Assembly: GCA_033060915.1 (NCBI GenBank)
Contig: CM065394.1
Coordinates: 27,876,001 to 27,940,000, forward strand
Source of the DNA: Euryodendron excelsum
Lineage: Eukaryota; Streptophyta; Magnoliopsida; Ericales; Pentaphylacaceae
DNA: 64,000 nt
Reading direction: 5' to 3'
The stretch's first letter is position 1; each line of letters begins with the position of its first letter. Under the pieces are notes generated by a model that was not told where the DNA came from, did not search any database, and saw only the letters and a list, made by a program, of their open reading frames with translations. Shown here in pieces: positions 49,881-61,319 of this stretch. Made by a program: the position numbers and the translations under genes.

Positions 49881-50581
49881 CTAAAACCAACTCACGCCTT
49901 CTACAAACCTACCCTTAATTCTTTCGGCAAATCTTGTTCCCTCAACTATATGCTTTCTCTTTTGATCGTCATTCCAACCAAACATCTTTTCCATGTCAAA
50001 GTTGACTTCAGACAATGATGAACAAAGATATTTCCATCTTCTTCGCAATATGTTTGTCTTAACAAGCAGAATATCAAGAAGCAGTGTACTCAGACGATCC
50101 TAAAGCACAAAAGAGTTTACAAAGGTAAATTAGCAGTGAAAAAGAACAGCTCATCCAGGAAAAAGACTTTGCAAGTAAAGTCTAAACAATAATATCAAAG
50201 GACAAAGGGCAGATAAAGATGATTCATAATCTTCTTGTGTCCCTTTACAAAATCTTAACACCCATTTTAAGTAACAAGCTTATTCTTAAACCACTTGCCA
50301 AAGGTTAGAAGATGACAGGCATTCAACATACTATATTCCTGACATCAGATGGCTGTAGTCGAAATCTATTCCTTTCTGATTGATCCAAAGTGAACGGAAA
50401 AAAAAAATTGAAAACAGGGAAAGCCTTAGCGTAATTTAACCAAAGATATATGGTACCTTCTCAAACTTCTCTCCACTTTCTTGTAGACCTTCAACGTTTG
50501 TTCCCCGAAGTCCAAAAATAGCAAAGAGGCATGATACTAAGAAATTCAAAGCCATTTTACCTGTGTTGAGGTTTGGCATGC
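49881..50581 (-). pseudogene. F-box gene fragment (two exons)
   Basis: Exon 50457-50581 encodes MPNLNTGKMALNFLVSCLFA and more, ending EKFEK at a GT donor. Exon 49881-50099 follows an acceptor GTGCTTTAG and encodes DRLSTLLLDILLVKTNILRR, RWKYLCSSL and NFDMEKMF. The second exon resembles the F-box start of plant F-box/LRR or FBD proteins (pattern D-R-S-LPDxLL ... SKRWKYLW), with a piece of the motif missing. The phases join cleanly. The frame then runs straight into the CACTA-like subterminal repeat and stops at 49881-49883. Downstream LRR/FBD sequence is absent, so it is a truncated copy. Confidence 0.55.
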
Positions 50582-52599
50582 CTAAGAACAGAAAATAGTA
50601 TCAGGCAAGCAAAATGAAGGCCATACAAAGATAAAAATGTTTTGTAGCATATTTTCATTCATGCAATTTCGTTAGAACAAAAATTAGAAAATAGGCTTCT
50701 CACGGACAGGTGCTCATAAGAACAGGCTTTTCCATTACAAATGTTCAAAAAATTATTCAGTACTCCTAGAGTGCTACCTTATCCTTGCCTTACCACTCAC
50801 ATAGTAGTGAAATTCTTCCTATTAGGTGGGGTTAGATACCCTACTTAACAGATGGAAAACTCATCCCATGTTAGTGGAGGAGCAAGACCATGTGATGCTC
50901 CAAAAACACTGAATAATTTCTCCAAAAAACACATTCATTCAGACATTTTACATGACCATTCAGATGATTTTTTACAGTCCTGTTCTAAGTCCAATTGACT
51001 TATTGGGTGGAAAAAATCTTCCACTAGAAGACCGAAAAGAAAGTAGTCTATTTATCCGTCCTCATGCTGACCTAGTTCTCACGTCAGTAGTATTGATATG
51101 TAAACACTTCTAGGACAGTTCCAGATATTATTGGCCGTCAAGAAACCCGTACGAACAAGTCATTCCAAAATTTATTCAAGCAGGATTAGGCAAAAGATAC
51201 TAGTTTGATTCCAAAACTTAAAGGATTACCTTTCACCAACCAAAAATTTGTCTCCAGAAAATTCTTGATCTGGAGGTAAATTTGGACAACTTCTTATATA
51301 GAGAAGTCACAAAATAACAACCATTATCTACGTACCCAGTAAGAATTTAAAATTTCAAAATATGGTAGGGGAGGTTTTGTGCATTTTGTGAAACTCAAGG
51401 GGGATTTTTTGCCTAAAGGCAAAACCTCAGAGGAGTTCCCTTAATTAATCCTTCGAGAAAACTGAAAATGTTCTTTCTTTTTTAGTCTATTTCTGTGTTC
51501 ATGTGGCTTTGTGGTGAGACTTTTTACCTGTGTCCTAAATTTCTCTGTGGCATCTCAAACATGTATATAATAAAGCCAAGAAGTTTGCAAGAGAAGGCAA
51601 AACAAAATTGAATAGAATTGAAAAATGAAGTGAGAAAAGAATTGAAAATATATATATATAGCATTTCTCTTGATTTATTCTAGGAGTAAGGATGAATTAA
51701 AAAATAAAATTATATATAACGTTACTCTCAATTTATAGTAGTGTTTACATTAGGCTGCCGCTATCCCTGCACCGTCGATGCCCAATTTCTGTCAGAAGTG
51801 TGCCAACTGCCAAACAGGACAGAGGAAAGCATCAAGAGAGGTGACCCTTGAGTCCTTGTCACATGTAACTCTAGAGAACGAACAATGTGAGGTAGCAGTC
51901 CTAGAGTCCTCCTAGTCCTAGAGTCCTGAGCATATTTGGTCCGATCATAGAGGACTTTCACTTTAATAGCACTTCAAGATCTGAGTAGGCACGAGAAGAG
52001 ACTGAAAATGAAAGAAAATAAAAAAACTCTTGGGCATAAGATATCATAGGAGGCGTTCTCATCTGAACTATTCCTTATTTCAGCCAGCTCAAATAATTAG
52101 CAGACAACATTGGAAGGGTCAAGGGTCAATGCAAAGTTTCCTATCATGCCAAGTCATCGCTAAAAGACGCCGCATAGTCAATTACATGGCATACACATGG
52201 CTTACTTTGGAGCCTTTCTCTAAATTTTTATACTAGCTTCTTGTATATTAAGGTTGTAGAGAATCCTAGAAGCTTTCACATTATGGAGACTTGTAAAAAG
52301 TGTAGAATGTTATAGATTCTTATATATATCTCTACCTAGTAGGGGATATTGTAGAGATTATTCGGGAAGCTCAACTTGCACCACAGGATTGAGGATGTGA
52401 AGTAGTATAAATCGGGATTGGGACCTCATTGATAACCATCAAGCAAATCAAGCAACTTAAAGTGTTTGTTCTCCAAATCCTAGTTTCTTATCCCTAAACA
52501 TATACATTTCGATTTGGTTATGACCAAAAAGTCTACTATTCTTATTTTCTTTCATTTTTCACTCGAAGTTAATTAATAAAAAGGTTGAAAATTAGGGCA
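50582..52599. other. Intergenic DNA
   Basis: No gene is supported. Around 52230-52480 the wording (TATA-like TTATATATAT, then GGGGATATTGTAGAG) recalls an LTR fragment, but no borders were found. Confidence 0.45.
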
Positions 52600-52842
52600 C
52601 ACTACTGCTTTAATAGCTGAGTTATGGGCAATACGGCAGGGTGTGCACATAGCTTGGAGTAGGTGCTATAGGAAAGTAATCTTGGAGACGGGTTCACAAG
52701 AGGCCGTTAATTTGATTTCCTAGCCTGATTCTGAGGATTTCAATCATAATCTATGTGTTACAGCCTTTGTTAGTGGGGATGTATTCGTAATAGTGGGTAG
52801 CTGTTGTTCCTTTTTCGGCCTCTCTTCCACCAAAAAAAAATA
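52600..52842 (+). mobile_element. LINE 3' tail (RNase H-like fragment and poly-A)
   Basis: The plus-strand frame from about 52610 reads LIAELWAIRQGVHIAW, then YRKVILETGSQEAVNLI, then a stop. It matches the RNase H-like C-terminal domain of plant non-LTR retrotransposons (AELWAL...GL..AW...RKVIVESDS). The stretch ends with CTCTTCCACC followed by nine A residues at about 52832-52840, as expected of a LINE 3' end. It is 5'-truncated, as usual for LINE copies. Confidence 0.65.
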
Positions 52843-54229
52843 GAAGAATAGTAACCCTACTCCACTTATGAGGGGAAAATAAGAGTACATAAATAAAATT
52901 TAAGAGTATAGTATACTTACGGCACACAATAGTCAAGGGAAATAGTTTCGGGTTAAATAAGTGAAAAAGATTGAAGGTGTGGGCAGGATGATTTCCTTGG
53001 TGATTTCTGTTGGAACGGCATTCTGGATATTGTGGTTATTGCGGCGCACTAACCTAACTCAAATTTGGTTAATCAAATTTGCCCCTAAAATGGTCAAACT
53101 GGATCCATCTTTTGATTTTTCCTTGATCAAAAGGTTTCGTCATGACCACAGCCGACATCATTACCACCTTTGGCATGGACTCCATCCGCACCAACACCTT
53201 CACCGTTGCCAGCACCTTCACAGCCATCAACTTCACTACCATCATGGATGACTTCTGAGGATATAGTGACTGTGGTAGCACCATATGTTCTACTTGGACA
53301 GTGGCGTAGGTGAGCGAGACTCTCGTATATGATGCATTGATGAGACTTATTTTGTTTCTCTGCCTCACTAGTGATGTGTTTTGATGATCTTCTAAGAGAT
53401 TTAACTTAGCTAAATGGGTTATGTGATTCAGTAATACGTAGTTCATTAGTTAAAATATGTTTTCAAATTAAGTAGTTTTAATCCTAATAATTTGCTGAAA
53501 TACGGTGGGTTAAAGAGTTTTTTTTTTAACACTTATTCCATTTACATAAAAGTCAATACAACCGATGGCTAAAGTTATCCCATCAGTTGTCCATCTTAAT
53601 TTTAGTGTTATCAAAGGATCTTAGACATGAGTGATTCTTATGCCAGCAAACTTTACAATCAAATTATACAGCAACTAGAAGAACCCAATGATCACGATCA
53701 TTAATTAATCTAGCTTTTTAAAATTCTCTAAAAATTACAATAATTAAACAAACTAACCACTCTATCATGTACTCTTACATTGGTTGATTGTTAACGTTGT
53801 GTATGATCATAATTTTAATTAACACAGAGGGAGATTATACGCTTCAGTTATAAGTTATGAAACTTTTAATAAGACTATCAGATCCTCCTTGTAATCTAGG
53901 TCCTATGAACTGGTTATCTAATAGTTACTTTCAATTCTTCATTTTCGAGTGGGACTTACATCATCAAAATGCATATGGAACGAAAAGTAAGCAAAAACCG
54001 TGAAAGATGACATTATGTGTAACATTTTTTTAGTTTTTACGAAAATTCAACAGGCTATACAAGAAATAGAGGATATTAAACCCTTTCTATTTTCCGCTTC
54101 TTTTATAAAAAAACCTGTGAACATAACATCTAGCCATGCCTCTATAGATAGATGACTATGATTTTTAGAGAGAGAGAGAGAGATGAAACATTGAAGTAGA
54201 CGTCATTGACAGTAATAAGTAAGAAAAGA
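52843..54229. other. Intergenic DNA
   Basis: It contains a compositional oddity at 53140-53260 (CACC/CATCACC-rich on the plus strand, open on both strands without a domain) and a short GA run at 54168-54182. No gene is supported. Confidence 0.45.
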
Positions 54230-54505
54230 TTAAAATCCAAAACCTTTACGATCAACCACATCAACTTTGGTGGTGCAAGACAGCAACCTCCGAAAGATCG
54301 ACAAGAAGGCGGCACAAGATTCCTCCTTGGCTCTCCTAATCACCGCACACTTTTTTCCGCCGCGGCCGCCTCCACCCCACCGCCCGTCAGAGCTCACGGA
54401 CTTCACGAACTTATCAGATTCCGGCCTCTTGTAGAGGTTTAAGTAGGTGGCTCGAACTGGCACACGGGCATCGTCGACGCAGCTTGATATGCAGCCGGAG
54501 GCCAT
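54230..54505 (-). CDS. Small plant-specific protein of unknown function
   Basis: A single-exon frame of 91 aa starting MASGCISSCVDDARVPVRAT and ending VDRKGFGF. It has YLNLYKRPESDKFVKSVSS, a Gly-rich linker, then CAAFLSIFRRLLSCTT near the C-terminus. This layout agrees with a family of short, uncharacterised angiosperm proteins that I recall only vaguely; I give no name. The gene is markedly GC-richer than its surroundings, and a TATAAATA box lies about 40 nt upstream, supporting a real gene. No signal peptide is evident; the N-terminal Cys residues might be modified, which is speculation. Confidence 0.6.
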   Translation of the reverse strand: MASGCISSCVDDARVPVRATYLNLYKRPESDKFVKSVSSDGRWGGGGRGGKKCAVIRRAKEESCAAFLSIFRRLLSCTTKVDVVDRKGFGF

Positions 54506-54542
54506 GCTTTCCGGTTGGTGGGTCAGATTTGGTTAGTGGGTT

Positions 54543-54552
54543 GTATTTATAT
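54543..54552 (-). promoter_or_regulatory. TATA box for the 91-aa gene
   Basis: ATATAAATAC on the minus strand, about 40 nt before the start codon, implying a very short leader. A (GA)n tract at about 54591-54611 lies further upstream. Confidence 0.5.
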
Positions 54553-54590
54553 TTGTCGAAATTAGAGCTAAGCATGCAAGAAAAGTTAGA

Positions 54591-54611
54591 GAGAGAGAGA
54601 GAGAGAGAGAG
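54591..54611. repeat. (GA)n microsatellite
   Basis: A short GA run in the promoter of the 91-aa gene. Confidence 0.85.
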
Positions 54612-54619
54612 CTGAATTG

Positions 54620-57600
54620 GGGCATGAGAGTGGGTCGGTGTGGTTTAATGCGATTGGGTATTTATTGTGGGTGAAGTGTACAATGATTGTGAATCAGAGC
54701 CGGAATAACTTTTATGACTGAATAAGATCCTTAAAAGGAACATAACAAATACGCTAACTTAAAAAACAGTTGGATGGGGTGCTTGGTAATTTGCTGTACA
54801 AACTATTTTGTTTGAAAAATGTTATTTTTTTTAAAAAAATTGTATAAAAAACTTATCAAAATGATATGATAGTGATATTTTTGTAAATAAAATTTACTAT
54901 GATGGGTATTATATTTTTAAGTGATTAATTTTTATTCAATCACATCATTCTGGTAATAAATTTTGTAAGAATTTTTTTGTTTATATAACATTATTAATTT
55001 TTTTTACAACTTTTAATTGAGTGTTTGGCACCTTCTTTTTGTTTGTTTTAACTTTTTACCTAAAAATAACAATATTGCCCTCAAATTAATGTTTGGTATG
55101 CGTAACTTTTCAATCATGCAAGATAAATTTAAGATGTATGTTAAAGGTAGGGTGGCAAATGAGCGGATTTAGACAAATTTAAATGGGTTGGCGGCAATAG
55201 TGGATGGTGACGGTAGCAGGAGATGGTAGATGGTGACAGCAACAAGAGCTGGCGGCAATGGCAACGATAGGGTGGTGGTATTGTTGGGGGGCGCTGGGTT
55301 GTAGTGGTGGGTGATGGTTGGCGGTGGTAGGGAACATTTTAGAAACTTGAAAATTTTTATTAACTTTCACTACAGTAATTTAAATATAAAAAAGCATCAA
55401 ATTTTTAGCTTTTTACTTATGAGCTTTTTATGCTAAAAAGTTAAAAAAGTCTATTTTTTTTAAAGCTAAAAAAACACTCAATCAAACACTTCATGCCTTT
55501 TTTAAGTAAAAAACTGTATAAGCTCCAAAAATAAAATATTTCCAAATGAACACCTACACTTATTATTTCATAGAACACTAGAGAGTATTTTTGTAATTAA
55601 AAGTGCACTTTATTTCTTAATGTCAAGTTTCAAATCAGCCACATCACTCTTTATACAATTTTTGCATACCTTTTTATGTTTGTATAGTAATACTCTTCGA
55701 GAAAGTTTTGACCAAACTTTTATACCCAAAACTCCCTCTAAAATGGTGTGGTAGTAGGGAAAAAGTCAAGCGGTTAGATAATACTAACTGCTTAGTACTC
55801 ATTCCTATTAAATTAGAACATGAGGTATTTTATTATATCGGCAACATAAATTTGTAATTACTAAAAAGATTTTTAATGCAGTAAATAATTCATGATAAAA
55901 TTTAATATGTATAACTGTCAAAAAATATCGTACTACGTAGCTATTAGACTTTTTTTTTGTTGTAGTAGTATTAGGGATGACTCGTGCGCACTCCCAAACA
56001 AAATTATTAAAGCAATTTCAGTCCAAAACCAGGAAACATAGAGATGCATTCAACAATAAATGAGAACAATGATAATAGCAAACTCTAACAAGCTAAAATA
56101 CTCCTTCCTCAAGCTCTCTAATGTGGGCTGATTAAGCAAGTTTAAATATAAAAAAAATATAAAAAACAACCCAATCAAATTTGAATAAAATATTTGCATA
56201 AATCAACCTAGGCAAAAATCTGCAAACCTCAAAATATGAAATTAATAATTTCTTACTATAAATATAATGCTTCTGTAAGTGGGTTTTCTGGAAAGGTCTG
56301 GTTGATCCCTCGAACCAATATCAACGAGTCTCCAACCTACTGTAAAGAGATAAAGGAGTTATAATGGGTCTACCCTTTTTAGACCGATCACATTTCGACG
56401 GTCAAGTTAGTAATTTTCACCGAGAATAGAGTAAAATTCACAAGTGTATATGGCTTAGTTGGATTGATCATACCTTGCTCTCTCAAAGTTATGGTATTTA
56501 TAGTGTGGTGCTTTCTGTTGAGCTTACCCCGATAATCATGGCTCACTGCTCAGGTCTACGTCGGTTAAAGTCGGCTGATCGGACATAATTTCTCCTGCAT
56601 CGCCTTGCTTGAGCTTGACTGACTGGACGTGAGCGTCGTCGGTTGTGTGCAGCGCCTCTAAACTGGGCTTCTTTGTCCCTTTGCATGATTACATCCCTAA
56701 GCTAGGATAAGAGGGCTTCAGCTTGGGCGGACAAAATGACCTGGGGCTTGTGGTGTAATAATCGCCCCTAAATTGCTCCAGGCCCAACTTAGCAGTGCCA
56801 ATCTTTTTGAACTTTCTTAATTGGTTTGGCCTGTATTTATTTGACCCACAGCTTCATATAGGGATTGTAAGACTCAATAATGTAATTGTCCACCAAATTC
56901 TACACAAACAACATCAACACCAAAGTGTCATCAATTTATATGAAAGCTTTAAGTAAACCATTTAGGTTTTCGATCCATTATCTAACAAATTTTAACTCCA
57001 ATCAGCCTTCAATTCTATTTGTGACTCACATGGCAGCTAGGCCGAATTCTGATATACCAAGATCAAGATCTTATATGCATCCATTTTTTGTGGGCCACAG
57101 GTAAGCACTTGAGAAGTCACTTGATGAGGCAAACATAGGAAGAAGCTCACATAATCGGAACCCATTTTGCAAAACTAGGGTGTGGCCATATCTTGCGACC
57201 AACTTAGCTCCTCCCTTTTTTCTCTCTCTAAAACCCTCAAGCGGAAGACCCACCAGAAGCTACTTTATTGTTAACACATTTTCCACTAAAAGCTACTTTA
57301 AATGATTTCAATATGTTAAAAAAGAAACTTTCATGACATTAAAACTCGAGTAAACTTGTAACATAATCAAAGAATATTTAGAACCTCCATTTCCTAACTT
57401 TAGCTAAATAGAAGATAAATTTAGTCTGTCTCAAAAATTTATGCAACAAAAGAAAAGAAAACTTTAAATAAGGGAAAGACAAAACCCATGATATCTCTAT
57501 TAAAGAAACTTTGCACGAATATCAAAAAAAACTTTGAAGACTCACTCATTACTTCAGCTCGTAGAAGCACAGTACTGTTCAAATAAATACACCGATAATT

Positions 57601-58834
57601 CCAAATAAAAATTCCAATTCTGAAAGTAGATAATTATAGCACTAAAGAATTCATGTTTCTAACCAAGAAGGAAAAGAAGAAAAGGAAACATTTACCTCTT
57701 GTAATTCAATTAAAGAAATCAACCATACTGACCTCATAACGTCCAAATTTTGGGACCTGAAAAAAAAAATCCCAATGCCATTGGTCCAAAATCAAAACAA
57801 AAACTAATTGTAATAGACCAAGAGAAAGAAGTAATAAGGGAATACTACTAACTCAAGTAGGTAACCAATTCATATTCTAACCAATACATATTTACAACGA
57901 AGGAGGAAAAGAAGAAAAGGAAACATTCACCTCTTGTAATCCAATAAAAGAAATCAATCAATACTGACCTCATAATGTCCAAATTTTACATATAAAAAAA
58001 AATAAATAATGTCCAAATTTTGGGACCTCGAAAAAAAAAAACTACAATTCAATCAGTCCAAAATCAAAACAAAAATAATCGTAATAGACCAAGTGAAAGA
58101 CGTACAGACAGAATACTACTAACTCAATGCCAAAGCAGGTAGTTTCTACAGAGGAAAAAAATAATAAAAATTGAAAAGGGACTAAAATTAAATAAAAAAA
58201 AATGAAAAACAACAGGTAGTTTCCATTATGAAGTTTAGCAAACACCTTAGATGCAATAAAAAGGTAATAAAATCTGTGTGTAAAGATAGAAGGAGTAGCC
58301 TTGTCTAGTTGTTTTTTCTTCAACCATCTCCTCACCCGACTTCTCAAACCCATCCAATGTTTGACTTGAACCCCACGTCCATAACAATAGACTCAAATTC
58401 TTCCATACCCAAAAACCTTAGCAGACAAATACAGGGAAATAAATGAAAAGGTATTCCATCTAAAAGCAGGTAATAACATTTCTAAGTGAAACCCATCATC
58501 ATAACAACAACATACACATTATTTACAAAAAGAAATAAAAAAAACACATAAACATGGGTAACTCGTAAAGATTATTGGTTTTGCTAGAACCAATGAAAAA
58601 GAAAACAAAAATTAATAATTAACTGCAGTTCTTGTTTCTCAGAAGACTTTCTTCAAACAATTAGAGTACACAATCCTTTGAGGACAATCCTTTGAGGCCT
58701 ACAACCAATCATAAACACTTGTGGCAACCCACAACTCTAAGAACAAATAGAAACACATAAATGTACGTTAGGTTTTTAGATTGGTTAATTCTGAACAAAA
58801 GCACTTTGTATTAATTTCAGCATTTAGATAGTCG
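54620..58834. other. Intergenic repeat-rich DNA
   Basis: 54800-55000 and 55560-55740 share motifs (CACATCA followed by CT-rich sequence) with 20020-20160 and 20700-20880, apparently a diffuse MITE family. A GGTGG/GGCGGCAA-type low-complexity tract lies at 55190-55330. A tandem-like duplication lies at 57661-58127 (listed separately). No gene is supported. Confidence 0.5.
57661..58127. repeat. Direct duplication of about 200-230 bp
   Basis: 57661-57856 and 57897-58127 are colinear. Both start AAGAAGAAAAGGAAACATT, continue with ACTGACCTCATAA.GTCC and CCAAAATCAAAACAAAAA, and end AATACTACTAACTCAA. The second copy has an additional internal repeat of AATGTCCAAATTTT. Noncoding. Confidence 0.85.
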
Positions 58835-59586
58835 TGTCAAAGTGTAGGAATGAATCAATGTGCTACAGTAAAGGTAAAACAAGAAGAACAAGCAATTTGC
58901 CATGTGTTCGAACGGCCTGTCCAAACGTTCGAACGGCAAATGCGTTCGAACTGCAGGCCAGACCGTTTGAACGCTAGTCAAAATCGAGGACTTCCAGATT
59001 TAAATCTTAGTAGGGTTTGGAAACTTCCTACTTCAACTTACATGACGTCCAAGGTTCTAAAAACACTTCAGATTCTAAATAAAGCCTTTAAACCCTAGAG
59101 AGAAATGTTACATACTTGAAGAGAGATCATCTACTTGTTTAGAGAGATATTGTGCCTCTTGTATATTGGAGTGTTCTTTTGGTCAACAACAAACTTCACA
59201 CATATCGTCTTTGGCAGATTCCAAAGGTTAACATCGATAGCACAGGCGAACGGTGAATTGTGGGTGTCTAGCGAGTAAGTCTGAAACTTCTACCATAGTT
59301 GTGGATCAACGCGGAGTTGTAGATTAACAGGTTGGGTTGTAAGTTTATTCTTGTAACTGTTCAAGGTTATAGTATTGAATACGTTAGTGGCTATTTGTGA
59401 CCTCGTAGTTTTTTCCCTAGTTAATAGAGTTTTCACGCTAAAATCCTGTGTGTATTGTTTCTTTATTTTATTACTTTAGAATTGCATATAGGATTAACAG
59501 ACATAGATAATTCACCTATTGTAATAGTTAGATAAATTAGGTTAATTAATTAATCTAGGCAAATCCACTCTCCCAGGCTTTTTTCA
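58835..59586 (+). repeat. 5' LTR of a second copia-type element
   Basis: The right border is fixed by CA at 59585-59586 directly before the PBS. The left border is uncertain; TGTCAAAG at 58835 is the best TG start, giving about 750 bp. A cluster of CGTTCGAACG-like palindromes lies at 58905-58975. With no 3' LTR in the window, no target duplication can be tested. Confidence 0.5.
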
Positions 59587-59587
59587 A

Positions 59588-59605
59588 TTGGTATCAGAGC
59601 GGGTT
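59588..59605 (+). other. Primer binding site of the second element
   Basis: TTGGTATCAGAGCGGGTTC matches the initiator tRNA-Met 3' end sequence used by plant copia elements. It lies 84 nt upstream of the gag start codon and is intact. Confidence 0.85.
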
Positions 59606-59669
59606 CACTCTTGTTTTTCAAAATAATTATTTTTAAAACCCTACGAGTGAGATCTTCTAACCTGGGATC

Positions 59670-61318
59670 ATGGATATGCTTAGAGAAGGACTTTCCACTA
59701 TTAGACCACCATACTTTGATGGTGCTAATTATTCATATTGGAAAGTACGCATGAGAGCTTTCTTTAAAGCAATTGATGAACGTGTATGAATTTCAGTTAT
59801 TGATGGTTGCACTCATCCTATTACTACTGTTGGAGAAGTTATGTCTATGAAACCTTCGAATCAATGGACTTCGCTTGAGGTTAAAATGGCTGGTTGGAAT
59901 AGCAAGGCCTTGAATATCCTCTATAACAGTCTCGCATCAAAAGAATTTAGATGTATTTCTATATGTGAGATTGCTAAAGAGGCATGGAATATCCTTAAAA
60001 TCACTCATGAAGGTACTACTTCCGTTAAAATTGTAAAACTTCAAAGGTTGACTACAACTTTTGAAAATATATTTATGAATGAAACTGATACCATTGATGA
60101 ATTTTATGCTAAATTGAGTGATATTGTAAATTCAAGTTTCAATCTTGATGAGAAAATTTTTGATTCTCGCATTGTTTGAAAGATTCTTAGATCCTTGCGT
60201 AACAGATTTCAACCCAAAGTGACTGCTATTGAAGAAAGCAAAGATATTGATTCACTTGGAGTTGGTAAACTTGTTGGAAACCTTCAGACTTATGAGACTC
60301 ATTTTTGTCAAACTAATAAATCAAAAAAAATTTCTTTAAGTACTTCAAAGGTTAATGAAAATAAGTCTAATAAGGAGGAAGAAGGAGAAGAAGCTGAAGT
60401 CGTGGAGTTGCTTGTTAATCAATTTCGTAAATCTCTTTTGAAATCTGGCAACTTAAAAAAAAAAACGAGTTCAATACGATGCATACCAACGAAAACAACA
60501 GTAGTCCCAAAGTTGATGGTAAGGGAAATAACAAGGGCAATATTGTTCAATGTTTTAAATGTAAAGGATTTGGCCATTTTGCTTAAGAATGTCGTAACTG
60601 TCTGAAGAAAAAATGTAAGGCTATGACTGTGACTTGGGAGGGTACTAATAATGGAGAACAATCAGATCATGAAGAAGATTCAAGTAATTTTATGGCTTTT
60701 ACTTCATCTATTTATTTTGAGCCCAAATCCCTGAGGTTTGAGTCAAACTCTGAAATTTGTATTCAGTCAACTTACCTTGAACCAAGTAGCCCTGTGGAAA
60801 ATCTAGTTACACCTTTGATGGTTGTTTGTTAAGAAAATGAAAAACTAAAGTTGAAACTAGGAAGTTTGGGAAAGATTAATCAAGATTTGGTCATCAATCT
60901 CAAGAATTGTTAAAAAGAATATGAAAATCTTTTAGAGAGATATGATGCAAGCCAAACCCCGATTACTCAACTTGAGACTAATAAGACTACTTTTTCAAAA
61001 AAATTGATTATGAGTGAAAAGGGTTTGTTTGAAGCTCTTGAGAAAAACAAGAATCTTGAGAAAGAACTTGATATTGCTAAATTTGATTTGTCTCATAATT
61101 AAGATTTTCTTAAGAGTTTCAATATAGGCTCCAAGAAGATTGATCACATCTTGAGTAATCAGAAAAACGTTCGGAGATAAAGACAGTATCGGATTTGATG
61201 GAAAATCATCGAGCAAAATACTAAAATTCATTCCTCAAGCAGATCCATCAAAGTTAAAGACATAACAGGACGTTTCAAAATCTTCAAGAAAGTAGAAACA
61301 GGTAAAAAAATCCAAGGT
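59670..61318 (+). pseudogene. gag of the second copia-type element, broken
   Basis: It starts MDMLREGLSTIRPPYFDGAN, followed by YSYWKVRMRAFFKAIDERV. A TGA replaces the usual Trp at about 59788, another stop ends the open piece at 60177-60179, and a frameshift lies near 60400-60480. A CCHC-like knuckle (CFKCKGFGHFA, stop, EC) is at about 60550-60590, followed by an acidic segment and a coiled-coil-like Lys/Glu/Leu tail to about 61318. It is homologous in layout to the gag at 41902-43400, but with different sequence. Pol does not follow in the window. Confidence 0.8.
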
Positions 61319-61319
61319 A

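Noticed and set aside
52961..53446. Plus and minus frames with His-rich or Gly/Val/Met-rich translations
   Set aside because: They derive from a CACC/CATCA-rich stretch; no splice model or domain is supported.
55179..55370. Minus-strand frame rich in His, Pro and Ser
   Set aside because: Low-complexity GGTGG-type tract; no start context or homologue recognised.
58042..58353. Minus-strand 103-aa hydrophobic frame
   Set aside because: It overlaps the noncoding duplication; Phe/Leu/Tyr-rich translation of A/T-rich DNA.
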